A stretch of DNA of 41,986 bases from Amycolatopsis palatopharyngis (GCF_003385185.1 NZ_PQHZ01000052.1:1-41986); one strand, 5' to 3'; positions 24,431-32,161 are shown, numbered from the stretch's first letter. Numbers and translations: made by a program. Notes: generated by a model from the sequence alone, not told the origin.

Positions 24431-24750
24431 CGCGTCTTCCTCCCACCTGACAGCTTGCGGACCAGTAACACCAACACCACCGCCACCGCGGCGGCGGCGA
24501 GCGGGTTCTGCCGCACCACAGCCGCCACCTGTCCGGTGCCCGCCGCGACGGGTTGCGGCACGCGCTCCCGCATCTCCTCGGCGGTGTGCCTGGCCTTCTG
24601 CCTGGCCTGCTCGGGAACGTTGACCTTGTGCGCGAGTTCCTGCACGGTCTCGCCCAGTTCCTGCCTGGTCAGGTCTCGATCGACCCGCGCCTGCTCCGCG
24701 TCTCGGGGGAACTCCGGCGGGGACTTCTCTTGCTCTGAGCGTTCGCTCAT
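24427..24750 (-). CDS. DUF3618 family protein with C-terminal membrane anchor
   Basis: This 107-residue protein has an amphipathic, charged N-terminal part (ARVDRDLTRQELGETVQELAH, DUF3618) and a single membrane helix near the C-terminus (about residues 82-98), followed by basic residues. It is the first gene of the DUF3618-DUF4235 pair. The ribosome-binding site GGAG is about 13 bases from ATG 24750, somewhat far. The function is unknown. Confidence 0.85.
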   Translation of the reverse strand: MSERSEQEKSPPEFPRDAEQARVDRDLTRQELGETVQELAHKVNVPEQARQKARHTAEEMRERVPQPVAAGTGQVAAVVRQNPLAAAAVAVVLVLLVRKLSGGRKTR

Positions 24751-24937
24751 GGGCGGGCATTCTCCTTCACTACCTGGACGTCCTGCTCGATTCCGGCCGT
24801 CGCCTCACAGGGCACGGGAACTCGAGCGTTCACCCGGTCGGGGCGAGCCACTCACGTGTCCGGCCATCAGTCACTCCTGCCAGTCCGCGTCCGGAGTACC
24901 CAGCGAGCCCGCACACCAATCCAGCGACCGCTGCGAT

Positions 24938-24962
24938 GTGTAGTCCTGCTGTGGCAGGGGTA
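24938..24962 (+). promoter_or_regulatory. Possible SigF/SigB-type promoter
   Basis: GTGT (24938-24941), a 16-base spacer, then GGGTAC (24958-24963). It ends 24 bases before the ATG at 24987. The match is to the loose GNNT form, so chance occurrence is possible. The remaining 187 bases up to 24937 show no gene. Confidence 0.4.
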
Positions 24963-24986
24963 CGTCCATCGCGGGAAGGAGTGACG

Positions 24987-25583
24987 ATGAACCTAGATCG
25001 AGCCGATGCCGCGAAGGCCCACCACGGTGACCCGATGCGTCCGATCGTGGAGTCGGACGAACCCGCGCGCGCCGAAGGCCCTTCGATCGTGTTCGAAGGA
25101 CACGAGGAAGGGCCCACGGTGCTGATCCTCGACCCAGCGGGCGCGGCGAAACACGCCGAGGTGCCCGCGACCTGGAGGGGACTGGCCGAGCAGCGCAAAC
25201 TCGTCTGGTGCAGGCTGCCGGCCGACGGTTCGCTGTCCGAGGCGGAGGAACTGCTCTCCGATCCCGACGTGCTCCGGGCACCCATCGACGTGGTGACCAG
25301 TGGCCCAGCGGTGCCGGTCGTCGTCGACCTGCTCAGCAGGCACGCGGACGTCGTGCGGTCGCTGCTGCTGATCGATCCGGGCGGTGGGATCGGCGACGGC
25401 TCGGAACCGCCTTCGGTGACTCGGCGGCGCGAGGAACTGCGCGAGGCCGGGGTCACCGTCGAAACCGTCGCGCAGAGCCCGGGCGGTACCAGGGACCGGG
25501 TCGAACCACCGATGCCGCTGGGTCATCCCGACGTCCTGGACGCCGTCGAACGCGCGCTCGGTTCGCTGGATTGGCGGAGCTGA
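24987..25583 (+). CDS. Alpha/beta-hydrolase-like protein lacking a clear nucleophile motif
   Basis: This 198-residue protein starts at ATG 24987, five bases after AAGGAG. Its layout recalls an alpha/beta hydrolase (VLILDPAGAAKH, then IDVVTSGPAVPVVVDLLSRHADVVRSLLLIDPGG), but the GxSxG nucleophile elbow is replaced by TSGPAV and no clear catalytic His is visible. It may be a short, degenerate or non-catalytic member. I cannot assign a function. It sits 80 bases before the BON-methyltransferase gene in the same direction. Confidence 0.65.
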   Translation: MNLDRADAAKAHHGDPMRPIVESDEPARAEGPSIVFEGHEEGPTVLILDPAGAAKHAEVPATWRGLAEQRKLVWCRLPADGSLSEAEELLSDPDVLRAPIDVVTSGPAVPVVVDLLSRHADVVRSLLLIDPGGGIGDGSEPPSVTRRREELREAGVTVETVAQSPGGTRDRVEPPMPLGHPDVLDAVERALGSLDWRS

Positions 25584-25663
25584 CGCCAGGACAGGAGCGG
25601 TTGCCCCGAGCTCCTGCCCACCGTCACCGAACCCGTTGACCCACTCCTGTCGGAAGGACACCC

Positions 25664-26383
25664 ATGACGCTGCCGCTCGCGCCGTTGTCGAACGACCGTC
25701 TGGACCGGTTGGACCAGTACCTGCGGACGGCCGTACAGGACCTGTTCAAGAACGACGACCGCGTGCGTGGACTCGGGGTCGAGGTGTCCTTCCACGGCGG
25801 AGTGGCGCATGTGACCGGTTCGGTCGAACGCCAGGAGGAACTGGAGCTGGTGCGAACTCTGGTCGGGCGGCTCGGCGGTGTCCTCGGCGTGTGGGACCGG
25901 GTCCGGGTGGGCGGCACGGATCCGGTGATCCTGGACATCGGCTGCGGCGACACCAAACAGTATCCGGACAACATCGGCGTCGACATGCGCGACGCCGAGG
26001 GTGTCGACGTGGTTGCCGACCTCGCGCAGGGCATCCCGTTCCCGGACGGTTCGGCCGACCGGGTGTTCGCGGTGCACATCCTGGAGCACCTGGTCGACTT
26101 TCTCCCGCTGGTGGACGAGTGCCATCGAGTCCTGCGCCCCGGTGGCATCCTGCACGTGCTCTCACCCTGGTGGCGCTACGTCAACGCCGTCGCCGATCCC
26201 ACCCACGTCCGGCTGCTGGACATACAGACGTTCAAGGGAATCTGTTCCCGCCCGGACAGCGACCTCCGCTGGTACCCGCTGCACGCCGGCTGCGACGGCG
26301 CGAGCATCTTCGCGGACCTCCGGCCGTTACAAGCGGGCGAACCGGAGGCAGGTGTGGTTCAGCTGGCGCGCTGGTTCGACTGA
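25664..26383 (+). CDS. BON domain fused to a class I methyltransferase
   Basis: This 239-residue protein has an N-terminal BON domain (about residues 15-85; VRGLGVEVSFHGGVAHVTGSV) joined to an S-adenosylmethionine-dependent methyltransferase (about 88-239). The latter shows motif I ILDIGCGDTKQYPDNIGVDM, LAQGIPFPDGSADRVFAVHILEHL and ECHRVLRPGGILHVLSPW, typical of type 11 methyltransferases. BON domains usually bind phospholipid or occur in periplasmic proteins, so fusion to a cytoplasmic enzyme is unusual. There is no signal peptide. The enzyme might methylate a membrane-associated substrate. Start ATG 25664 follows GGAAGGA. The substrate is unknown. Confidence 0.85.
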   Translation: MTLPLAPLSNDRLDRLDQYLRTAVQDLFKNDDRVRGLGVEVSFHGGVAHVTGSVERQEELELVRTLVGRLGGVLGVWDRVRVGGTDPVILDIGCGDTKQYPDNIGVDMRDAEGVDVVADLAQGIPFPDGSADRVFAVHILEHLVDFLPLVDECHRVLRPGGILHVLSPWWRYVNAVADPTHVRLLDIQTFKGICSRPDSDLRWYPLHAGCDGASIFADLRPLQAGEPEAGVVQLARWFD

Positions 26384-26485
26384 GGCGGCGACCAGAACTT
26401 CCGATTCCCACTTCCCCACCCCAAGGGTTTCCCCATCCGCTCCGCGGATGTCCCACCGGCAGCGAGAACGACAAGGAGAATGGCA

Positions 26486-26767
26486 ATGGCGCGTCCGGGA
26501 GAGAACCGGCCGGAAGCCACTACCCAACCCGGACAGTACGGCAGGGCGGCGATCGACCATGTGCTGGCGACCGAGCACTGGCACGGCTGGGAGGAGATGC
26601 TCTCGTGGCTGCGGGCCAGCGGGAACAACGATCCGGAGCTGAACCCCGATGAGATGCGCGGGATCCGCCAGGACGCGGAGCGGGCCTGGGAGATGGGTCT
26701 GCCGTTCAGCAACGACGCCCAGCAGCTCAAGTCCACATTGAACCAGGCGCGCAGAGATCGCGGCTGA
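26486..26767 (+). CDS. Small soluble hypothetical protein
   Basis: This 93-residue protein is Trp-rich and charged (HVLATEHWHGWEEMLSWLRASGNNDPELNPDEM). ATG 26486 is chosen over ATG 26480 because AAGGAG (26473-26478) lies seven bases before it. There is no membrane segment or cysteine. I do not recognise the family. It is convergent with the SPW-repeat gene. Confidence 0.72.
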   Translation: MARPGENRPEATTQPGQYGRAAIDHVLATEHWHGWEEMLSWLRASGNNDPELNPDEMRGIRQDAERAWEMGLPFSNDAQQLKSTLNQARRDRG

Positions 26768-26776
26768 GTTCGACGA

Positions 26777-27133
26777 TCAGTGGCCGGCGCCGGGTGAGCG
26801 CCACAGCGACGCCCAGCCACCGCCGTACCGGCTCTGATCGGGCTTGCCCCACGGCGCCAAGGCGAGGGTGGCAAGGCCGATGACCACGCTGTTGACCAGT
26901 GCCGCGTCCGGGAAGCCGAGTAGCCACGGTCCGGCGACGAGCCAGGCTCCGGTGAGCAGATTCAGCCAGCGCAGCCCGCGCGTGATGGCGAATCCGGCGA
27001 GGAACCCGATCGCGGCCAACGCCGGCCCCGCCACGCGGTCACTCGTCGCCGCCGGACCGCCGTAGTCGAGCACCGCGGGGGCGAACATCAACCAGACGCC
27101 TGCCGCCGCGAGCAGAAAATGCGGTGGGAACAC
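26777..27133 (-). CDS. SPW-repeat-like four-helix membrane protein
   Basis: This 118-residue membrane protein begins at GTG 27133 (VFPPHFLLAAAGVWLM), preceded by AAAGGAG. Four hydrophobic segments are visible. The repeated WLxxAPxxLxY and WLVAGPWLLGFPDAA pattern is typical of the SPW repeat family. The reading frame is open upstream but overlaps the VKOR gene and is rejected. It lies two bases after VKOR and is likely co-transcribed. The function is unknown. Confidence 0.8.
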   Translation of the reverse strand: MFPPHFLLAAAGVWLMFAPAVLDYGGPAATSDRVAGPALAAIGFLAGFAITRGLRWLNLLTGAWLVAGPWLLGFPDAALVNSVVIGLATLALAPWGKPDQSRYGGGWASLWRSPGAGH

Positions 27134-27135
27134 CC

Positions 27136-27714
27136 TCACTCCTTTCGCAGTCCCCAGAAGGCCCGCCACACCGAGCCGCCGGAGTGGCGCACCCTGCGCA
27201 GGTGTTGCAGGCTCGCGAGCACCTCGTCGACGGCGGGGGGAATCATGCTGAGCGAAATGACCGCCGACGCCAGGCACAGAGTGCAGAAAGCGCCGTACAG
27301 CACCGGCTGCGCGATGACCAGTAGCACACTGACGAGACCGAGCGGGCCGATCGCGATACCGAACACGATGACGATCCAGGGCATCGATCGCCATCGGCCG
27401 CGCCCGCCGATCACGCCACTGACCGCGTCCGCCAGGTACCCGAACGCCCCCAACGCCGCATCCGAGATCGGTAGTACGTGCGACAGCTTGGAGTTCAGCA
27501 CGGTCTCGCTACCGTCGCCGAAAAACGGTTCCCAGACGGTGTCGAACACGCCGTACTGGTAGAGCGCGAGATAGGTCGCGATGACGAAGCCGACCAACGC
27601 GACGGCCACGATGGGCAGCCGCTGCGACCACGCGGACGGGTTCTGCCTCCAGCCCGGCGGTATCGCGGAGCTACCCACGCCTCGTCCGGCGTTGTCGATG
27701 GCAACTCGTCCCAT
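27136..27714 (-). CDS. VKOR family membrane protein lacking the loop cysteines
   Basis: This 192-residue protein has four to five hydrophobic segments and the VKOR-type active-site motif FCTLCLAS near residue 142. The family normally reduces a quinone with electrons from an oxidised thiol protein. The two cysteines expected in the first extracytoplasmic loop are missing here (SETVLNSKLSHVLPISDAALGAFGYL), so electron transfer from a partner would have to be direct. ATG 27714 (MGRVAIDN) is preferred; ATG 27750 and the codon at 27801 are upstream alternatives. The latter would begin before the -35 element of the promoter candidate at 27780-27803. Confidence 0.78.
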   Translation of the reverse strand: MGRVAIDNAGRGVGSSAIPPGWRQNPSAWSQRLPIVAVALVGFVIATYLALYQYGVFDTVWEPFFGDGSETVLNSKLSHVLPISDAALGAFGYLADAVSGVIGGRGRWRSMPWIVIVFGIAIGPLGLVSVLLVIAQPVLYGAFCTLCLASAVISLSMIPPAVDEVLASLQHLRRVRHSGGSVWRAFWGLRKE

Positions 27715-27779
27715 TCGTGTTCTCTCTGTAGTCCTAGACGTCGTGGCCATTGCGCGCGTGCGTATCCGACGGACGAGGG

Positions 27780-27803
27780 TGCCCGGCGTGCCCTCGGGCA
27801 AAC
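27780..27803 (-). promoter_or_regulatory. Possible SigF/SigB-type promoter for VKOR
   Basis: On the minus strand GTTT (27803-27800), a 15-base spacer, then GGGCA (27784-27780). The -10 element differs from GGGTA by one base. It would give a leader of about 60 bases for the start at 27714. Confidence 0.35.
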
Positions 27804-27814
27804 CCCCGAGGGAG

Positions 27815-28519
27815 TCAGATGAGCATGTGCAGCAGCAGGAAACCGAGCAGCCCGGCGAACAGAGTCGTCGTGGTCCACGGCGTTTCCTTGACCTTGTGCG
27901 CCTCGCGCAGCAACTCTTCGATGATCAGGAACAGCAGGGCGACGGCGCCGAACGCCAGGACGACGTGGTAGCCGAACTGGCCGAGTGCCCTGGCCGCCAA
28001 CAGTCCTGCCGCCACACCCACGCTCATGGCGGCGGTGATGGCAGCGGTGATCCAGATCGCCTTCTTCCGGCTCTCCGACTGCCGCAGGCTGATGATCAGT
28101 GACAGTGTGGTGAAGAAGTCCTCCACCAGCAGGCCGACAGCCAGCAGCAGCGCCAGCCGGAGATCCTCCGATGCGGCGACACCGAGTAGAAAACCGTCGA
28201 TCGTCAGGTCGACACCGACCACAATGGCCAGTCCCATCCCACCCGACTCGTTTCCGCCACTGAGCTTCAGCGAGACCGCGTCGAGGATCAGCACGACCAG
28301 CAACCCGGCGGCGACGCCAAGCACAGCGGCCCAGGGCGAGCCGTGTGACACCGGGGCCAGCAGTTCCAGCGCCACCGCGCCGATCAGCAGACCTGCCGCG
28401 AGATGTTGCACCACACTGGCGAGTTGCGGCCGCGGCGGACGCCACAGCCCTACCGCGGCACCTAGCGGAATGGCCAGCACCGGCGCCGCCACGATCCCGA
28501 ACAGCTGTAACGCAGCCAT
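27815..28519 (-). CDS. ZIP family metal transporter-like protein
   Basis: This 234-residue integral membrane protein has about eight hydrophobic segments. HLAAGLLIGAVALELLAPV and VEDFFTTLSLIISLRQ resemble the helices of ZIP (zinc/iron) transporters that carry His/Glu ligands (His41, Glu53). ATG 28519 has AGGTGAGG immediately upstream; a longer frame to 28543 is rejected. It is the first of two ZIP-like genes that seem to form a group with a channel-like gene. The metal is unknown. Confidence 0.78.
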   Translation of the reverse strand: MAALQLFGIVAAPVLAIPLGAAVGLWRPPRPQLASVVQHLAAGLLIGAVALELLAPVSHGSPWAAVLGVAAGLLVVLILDAVSLKLSGGNESGGMGLAIVVGVDLTIDGFLLGVAASEDLRLALLLAVGLLVEDFFTTLSLIISLRQSESRKKAIWITAAITAAMSVGVAAGLLAARALGQFGYHVVLAFGAVALLFLIIEELLREAHKVKETPWTTTTLFAGLLGFLLLHMLI

Positions 28520-28528
28520 CCTCACCTG

Positions 28529-28553
28529 GTACCCGGGACACACCGAGATACAC
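28529..28553 (-). promoter_or_regulatory. Possible SigF/SigB-type promoter for the ZIP-like gene
   Basis: On the minus strand GTGT (28553-28550), a 15-base spacer, then GGGTAC (28534-28529). It ends nine bases before ATG 28519, so the transcript would be nearly leaderless. The ribosome-binding sequence AGGTGAGG lies in the same stretch, which makes this call uncertain. Confidence 0.35.
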
Positions 28554-28559
28554 GTCCCG

Positions 28560-29333
28560 CTACTGCGACAGTGTCGTCACCACCGTGAGCAGCACCGCGT
28601 AACTACCGAGTCCGGTGAGGAACCAGCCGAAACTGGAGGATCGCTCCGACGGCACCTCCTCCTTGATCACGTTGAGCAGGATGGCGCCACCGAGCAGTGC
28701 GGTCAGCACGCTCACCAGTACCGTGCTGGTGGGCGCGAGGATCGCCGAGAGCGCCCAGCCCAGCAGCAGCGCCCCCGCGAGCGAGTAGCGGCCACCTGCC
28801 GTGAAGCGGCGCGGGTAGTGCGTACGCAGGCTGCGATCGTTGAGAACGAAGTGCAGCCCCATCGCCACGGCGAACAGGACAGCGAACGCGACACCGGTTC
28901 GTACCCGCAACGCCATCGTGTAGGTGATGAGCACGTTGTACCCGAGGAAGGATGCGAGGTGCAGGCGATACATCCAGGCGCCCTGCTCGGCCGCCCCCCG
29001 CCCGCGTGTGTGCTTGGCGAGCCGTTCCAGCCCGTAGAACACGACGAATCCGGTCAGCGCCACCGCGAAGATCGCGAGATCGAACAGGGGTGTCGGCACG
29101 ACGGTGTCCTCGAGCAGTTCACCGATGGCCTCGTTGCCCGCCGCGATCTCCGGTAGCAGGTGCAGGAACACGTAGGCCACGGCGAGACCGCCCGCGAAGG
29201 AACCGGTGGCACGCTCGGGAATTCCAGGCAGCGCGCGAATATGCGGTGCGGCCAGGTGCAGCCCGGCCAGTACGAGCGTGATCGCCAGTGCACCGAGGAG
29301 TCCTGCCGTCGTCGAGATCTCGATCTCCCTCAC
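28560..29333 (-). CDS. ZIP-like conserved membrane protein
   Basis: This 257-residue integral membrane protein has seven or eight hydrophobic segments. GGLAVAYVFLHLLPEIAAG resembles the metal-binding helix of ZIP proteins (His-x-x-Pro-Glu), and MGLHFVLNDRSLRTHY is a second polar helix end. The start at 29333 overlaps the stop of the channel-like gene (ATGA), so both are probably translated together. Transport of a divalent metal is inferred. Confidence 0.75.
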   Translation of the reverse strand: MREIEISTTAGLLGALAITLVLAGLHLAAPHIRALPGIPERATGSFAGGLAVAYVFLHLLPEIAAGNEAIGELLEDTVVPTPLFDLAIFAVALTGFVVFYGLERLAKHTRGRGAAEQGAWMYRLHLASFLGYNVLITYTMALRVRTGVAFAVLFAVAMGLHFVLNDRSLRTHYPRRFTAGGRYSLAGALLLGWALSAILAPTSTVLVSVLTALLGGAILLNVIKEEVPSERSSSFGWFLTGLGSYAVLLTVVTTLSQ

Positions 29334-30112
29334 TGCGCCTCATGTCGCCGGTCGAGCCGGGAGTCCTGAGTGGCCTGAGTGGTCTGTTGCAGGAAGTACG
29401 CCCCGAGCGAGGCCGCGAGGGTCGCGAAAACGACGACCGAGTACACCGCGAGGACGACTTCTATCCCTCTGGCCACCGGGCCCTCCGCGGCGACCGGTTC
29501 GCCGGTGATCGTTGCCAGCGCGGCGTCGTGCAGTGCGGCCGCATAACTCGGGTAACTGGTGAACGCGTACAACAGCTGACTGCCCGCGAGTGCGACGATC
29601 GCACTCAGCGACGCGAGCCACCCGACCCGGCTGGAGAGCAGACGGCCTGCCGAGCGGCTGCCGCGCACGGTGGAACTCAGCACCCTTCCCAGCCTGCCGA
29701 GCCTGCCGATTCCGGCCAGCCGCAGGAAACGCAGGAACGGCACGACGAGAAAGACCAGCTGCCACCAGGTGCGACGCAGGAAGCTTCGCCGATCCGGCGC
29801 GACGTAGAGACGCAACGCGTACTCCCCAACGAACACCAGCCACAACAGCCAGCTCAACACCGAGAGCACTCCGGTCAGGGCGGGCCTGGTGGCGATCGCC
29901 TGACCGAGTACGACGAGCAGGAACAAGACACCGAGTACGCTCATCGGCCGGTCCAGCCGGTCGGCGAGCTCCTCGGCCCACGACTGCCGTCGCTCCGTTT
30001 CGGCCTTCGCCCGCTGGCTCACCGAATCGAGGTGATCCTCGAACGCCTCACTGGTACTTCGGCTCGCACGCTCCGCTCGGTCGTCACCGTTGTGCTCGCC
30101 TGCGCCGTTCAT
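29330..30112 (-). CDS. Voltage-gated-channel-like protein without a K+ selectivity filter
   Basis: This 260-residue membrane protein is built like a six-helix channel subunit. An N-terminal charged helix (15-55) precedes the membrane part; a segment rich in regularly spaced Arg (FLRFLRLAGIGRLGRLGRVL, about 127-146) resembles an S4 voltage sensor; the last helices enclose a pore-loop region. At the filter position the sequence is TITGEP (201-206) instead of TVGYG. The fold may serve as a sensor or a different channel. ATG 30112 overlaps the SIS gene stop, so the longer upstream frame is rejected. Confidence 0.75.
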   Translation of the reverse strand: MNGAGEHNGDDRAERASRSTSEAFEDHLDSVSQRAKAETERRQSWAEELADRLDRPMSVLGVLFLLVVLGQAIATRPALTGVLSVLSWLLWLVFVGEYALRLYVAPDRRSFLRRTWWQLVFLVVPFLRFLRLAGIGRLGRLGRVLSSTVRGSRSAGRLLSSRVGWLASLSAIVALAGSQLLYAFTSYPSYAAALHDAALATITGEPVAAEGPVARGIEVVLAVYSVVVFATLAASLGAYFLQQTTQATQDSRLDRRHEAQ

Positions 30113-30684
30113 CCGCCGGCCGGGCCCGCCAGCTCCACCGCCTCGAACAGCAGGTTGACGGCTGCCAGCATCGACTCCTCGACACTCGCTGTCGTCCCGG
30201 GAAGGCATACCGCGTCCTCGACGACGTTGGCGAGCTGATTGGGACAGTGCCCGGTGAACGCGAGCGTCGTCGCACCACTGCGATGCGCGGCACGAGCTGC
30301 CAGAACAAGGCTGTTGTCCCGCCCGCTCGGCGCGAGCAGCACGACCACGTCCCTGGCACGGGCATGGGCTGTCACATGCCTGGCCAGCGCGTCCTCCTCC
30401 GGGTACCCGGCAACCGCCTGGTCGGCGATACCCGTCCGCAGCGTGATCGCGGACAGCGGTTGCCCGTCTCCTCGTTCCAAAGTGATCAGTTCGGCCGTCA
30501 GGTGCTCCGCTTCGGCGGCCGACTCCCCCGACCCGGCCGCCAGCAGCCGGCTGCCGGAGCCGAGCCGCTCGGCGAGCAATCGCCCCCAGCGTTCGATCCG
30601 GCCGGACTGCTCACGAAGCGCCGCCAGCGTGTCCATCAACGCATCGATGTGACCGCGGGCGATGGCCGGCAAGGTGCTCGTCAT
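30109..30684 (-). CDS. SIS-domain protein, degenerate GmhA paralogue
   Basis: This 191-residue protein is clearly related to GmhA. His61 and Glu65 match the catalytic residues, but the phosphate loop is AGSGESAAEAEH instead of CGNGGSAAEAQH, and at the C-terminus the conserved Gln and His are replaced by Glu169 and Asn177 (SVEESMLAAVN). It therefore probably has a changed substrate, low activity, or a regulatory role. GAGGAGG lies seven bases before ATG 30684. It leads an operon with the channel-like and ZIP-like genes. It stands about 1.5 kb from heptose locus 2, to which it may belong by function. Confidence 0.85.
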   Translation of the reverse strand: MTSTLPAIARGHIDALMDTLAALREQSGRIERWGRLLAERLGSGSRLLAAGSGESAAEAEHLTAELITLERGDGQPLSAITLRTGIADQAVAGYPEEDALARHVTAHARARDVVVLLAPSGRDNSLVLAARAAHRSGATTLAFTGHCPNQLANVVEDAVCLPGTTASVEESMLAAVNLLFEAVELAGPAGG

Positions 30685-30828
30685 CGACGGCCTCCTCGTG
30701 GAGGACCGGAACTTCCCACACCGCGACCACCGCGGGCGCCACGGACTGTCCGATTCATACCATCTCGGATTGCCGGGCAGCACCGGCGTAAACATCAACG
30801 CCCGCGCCGTTCTCCTGCTGTGACCGAA

Positions 30829-31341
30829 ATGTGGTTTCACCTGGTTCGTACCGGGAAACCGCCGTACATGATGGGCTCAATCATGCGAGGCGTCGCCGCC
30901 GGAGCCGCTGGCACCACGGCGCTGAACGCCGCGACATATCTGGACATGGTGGTGCGTGGCCGTCCGGCGAGTAGCACCCCGGAGCAGACCGTCGAGCGGT
31001 TGTCGGACACGACGGGCACCGAGATTCCCGGCGACGAGCAACACCGCAAGAACCGCGTCTCCGGACTCGGCGCCCTCAGTGGAATGCTCACGGGCACGGC
31101 CGTCGGCGCCGCTTATGGTGCCGCCCGCGGCTTCGGCTGGCAGCCGTCGCTCCCGGTCGCTGGTGCCGCCACGACCCTGGCCGCGATGGCGGGCTCGAGT
31201 GCGCCGATGACGCTGCTCGGCATCACCGATCCGCGTCAGTGGAGCGCCACCGATTGGTTGAGCGACCTCGTCCCGCACCTCGCCTTCGGCGCGACCGCGG
31301 TAGCCACCTACGCACTGACCGGACGGCGATCGAACTCCTGA
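30829..31341 (+). CDS. Glycine/alanine-rich membrane-associated protein
   Basis: This protein of up to 170 residues has hydrophobic, Ala/Gly-rich segments (VAAGAAGTTALNAATYLDM, GLGALSGMLTGTAVGAAYG, PVAGAATTLAAMAGSSAPM, HLAFGATAVATYALTG). The start is uncertain: ATG 30829, 30868, 30871 or 30883 are all in frame, and a GTTT-N15-GGGAA element at 30834-30857 would favour the later ones. I recognise it as a conserved actinobacterial type without a known function. It is divergent from the SIS gene. Confidence 0.75.
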   Translation: MWFHLVRTGKPPYMMGSIMRGVAAGAAGTTALNAATYLDMVVRGRPASSTPEQTVERLSDTTGTEIPGDEQHRKNRVSGLGALSGMLTGTAVGAAYGAARGFGWQPSLPVAGAATTLAAMAGSSAPMTLLGITDPRQWSATDWLSDLVPHLAFGATAVATYALTGRRSNS

Positions 31342-31379
31342 GGCCGGCTTCCCGCGGGGCGGACGGCAGAAGGAGGATC

Positions 31380-31409
31380 ATGACCGACCAGGAGGACAGT
31401 GCCGCATAG
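31380..31409 (+). other. Aborted upstream start of the GAF-ANTAR gene (in-frame amber)
   Basis: A strong AGAAGGAGG site is followed by ATG 31380, eight sense codons and TAG (31407-31409). The same frame then continues without interruption into the GAF-ANTAR protein, and the nine residues after the TAG look like the normal N-terminus of that family. The amber codon therefore seems to interrupt an ancestral start. Confidence 0.7.
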
Positions 31410-31433
31410 GATTCCTTCGCACACCTGGACGAG

Positions 31434-32117
31434 GTGGCGGGGGCGCTGGAGGCGCTGAGCGGCGATCTGGACCGGGAGCAGGAGCTGGGCGTGCTCCTGC
31501 AGCGGGTGTGCGAGCAGGTGGTGCGGGCCGTACCGGACGCGGAACTGGCCGGAGTGATGATGAGTCGCCGCGGTGCGCCAGAGACGGTGGCGGTCACCGA
31601 CAAGCAGGTGCACGACTCCGACAACGCCCAATACCAGGCAGGCGAAGGCCCCTGCCTGCATGCGATGACCACCGGAGCACTGGTCCGCAGCGACGCGGAA
31701 GAGGCCAGGGATCGCTGGCCCGCGTTCGTCCGCGCACTCGACGAGGCCCACGTCGGTAGCTTCCTGTCCGCCCCACTGGTCATCGACAACCAGTTCTCCG
31801 GCGCGCTGAACCTCTTCGGCTTGCGGGCACACGGATTCCGGGAACTGGAGGCGCGGATACTGGAGATCTACTCCATCGCGATGGAAACGGCCCTACGCAG
31901 CGCGTGGCGGTACCGGCAGGCACAGACCACGATCGCCCAGCTGGAGCAGGCGCTCACCTCACGAGCCGTGATCGACCAGGCGAAGGGCATTCTCATGGCC
32001 GCCCGTGGCCTCACCGCCGACGAGGCATTCCAGGAGCTGGTCGAGCAGTCGCAGCGGGAGAACGTCAAACTCCGCGACTTCGTCGGGGTGTTCGTCGCGA
32101 AGGTGGTCAGGAAGTAG
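31434..32117 (+). CDS. GAF-ANTAR transcription antiterminator, N-terminus interrupted by an amber codon
   Basis: This 227-residue protein from GTG 31434 has a GAF sensory domain (about residues 20-150; YQAGEGPCLHAM) and a C-terminal ANTAR RNA-binding domain (about 170-225; SRAVIDQAKGILMAARGLTADEAFQELVEQS). ANTAR proteins bind paired hairpins in nascent RNA and prevent termination. GTG 31434 lacks a good ribosome-binding site; the strong site and ATG at 31371-31382 are cut off by TAG at 31407. Expression therefore needs re-initiation, readthrough or a weak start, or the gene is becoming a pseudogene, or the TAG is an assembly error. Confidence 0.8.
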   Translation: MAGALEALSGDLDREQELGVLLQRVCEQVVRAVPDAELAGVMMSRRGAPETVAVTDKQVHDSDNAQYQAGEGPCLHAMTTGALVRSDAEEARDRWPAFVRALDEAHVGSFLSAPLVIDNQFSGALNLFGLRAHGFRELEARILEIYSIAMETALRSAWRYRQAQTTIAQLEQALTSRAVIDQAKGILMAARGLTADEAFQELVEQSQRENVKLRDFVGVFVAKVVRK

Positions 32118-32161
32118 CGGTGAGCGAGTGGCGTGGCGCCGCCCGCTCACCGCTCGCCAGA

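Noticed and set aside
24750..24786. A GAAT-N14-AGGTA promoter for DUF3618 (minus strand)
   Set aside because: Both elements are weak; such matches are expected by chance.
29590..30828. Long plus-strand frame across the channel-like and SIS genes
   Set aside because: Both minus-strand genes have family motifs and coupled starts; only the part after about 30829 looks coding on the plus strand.
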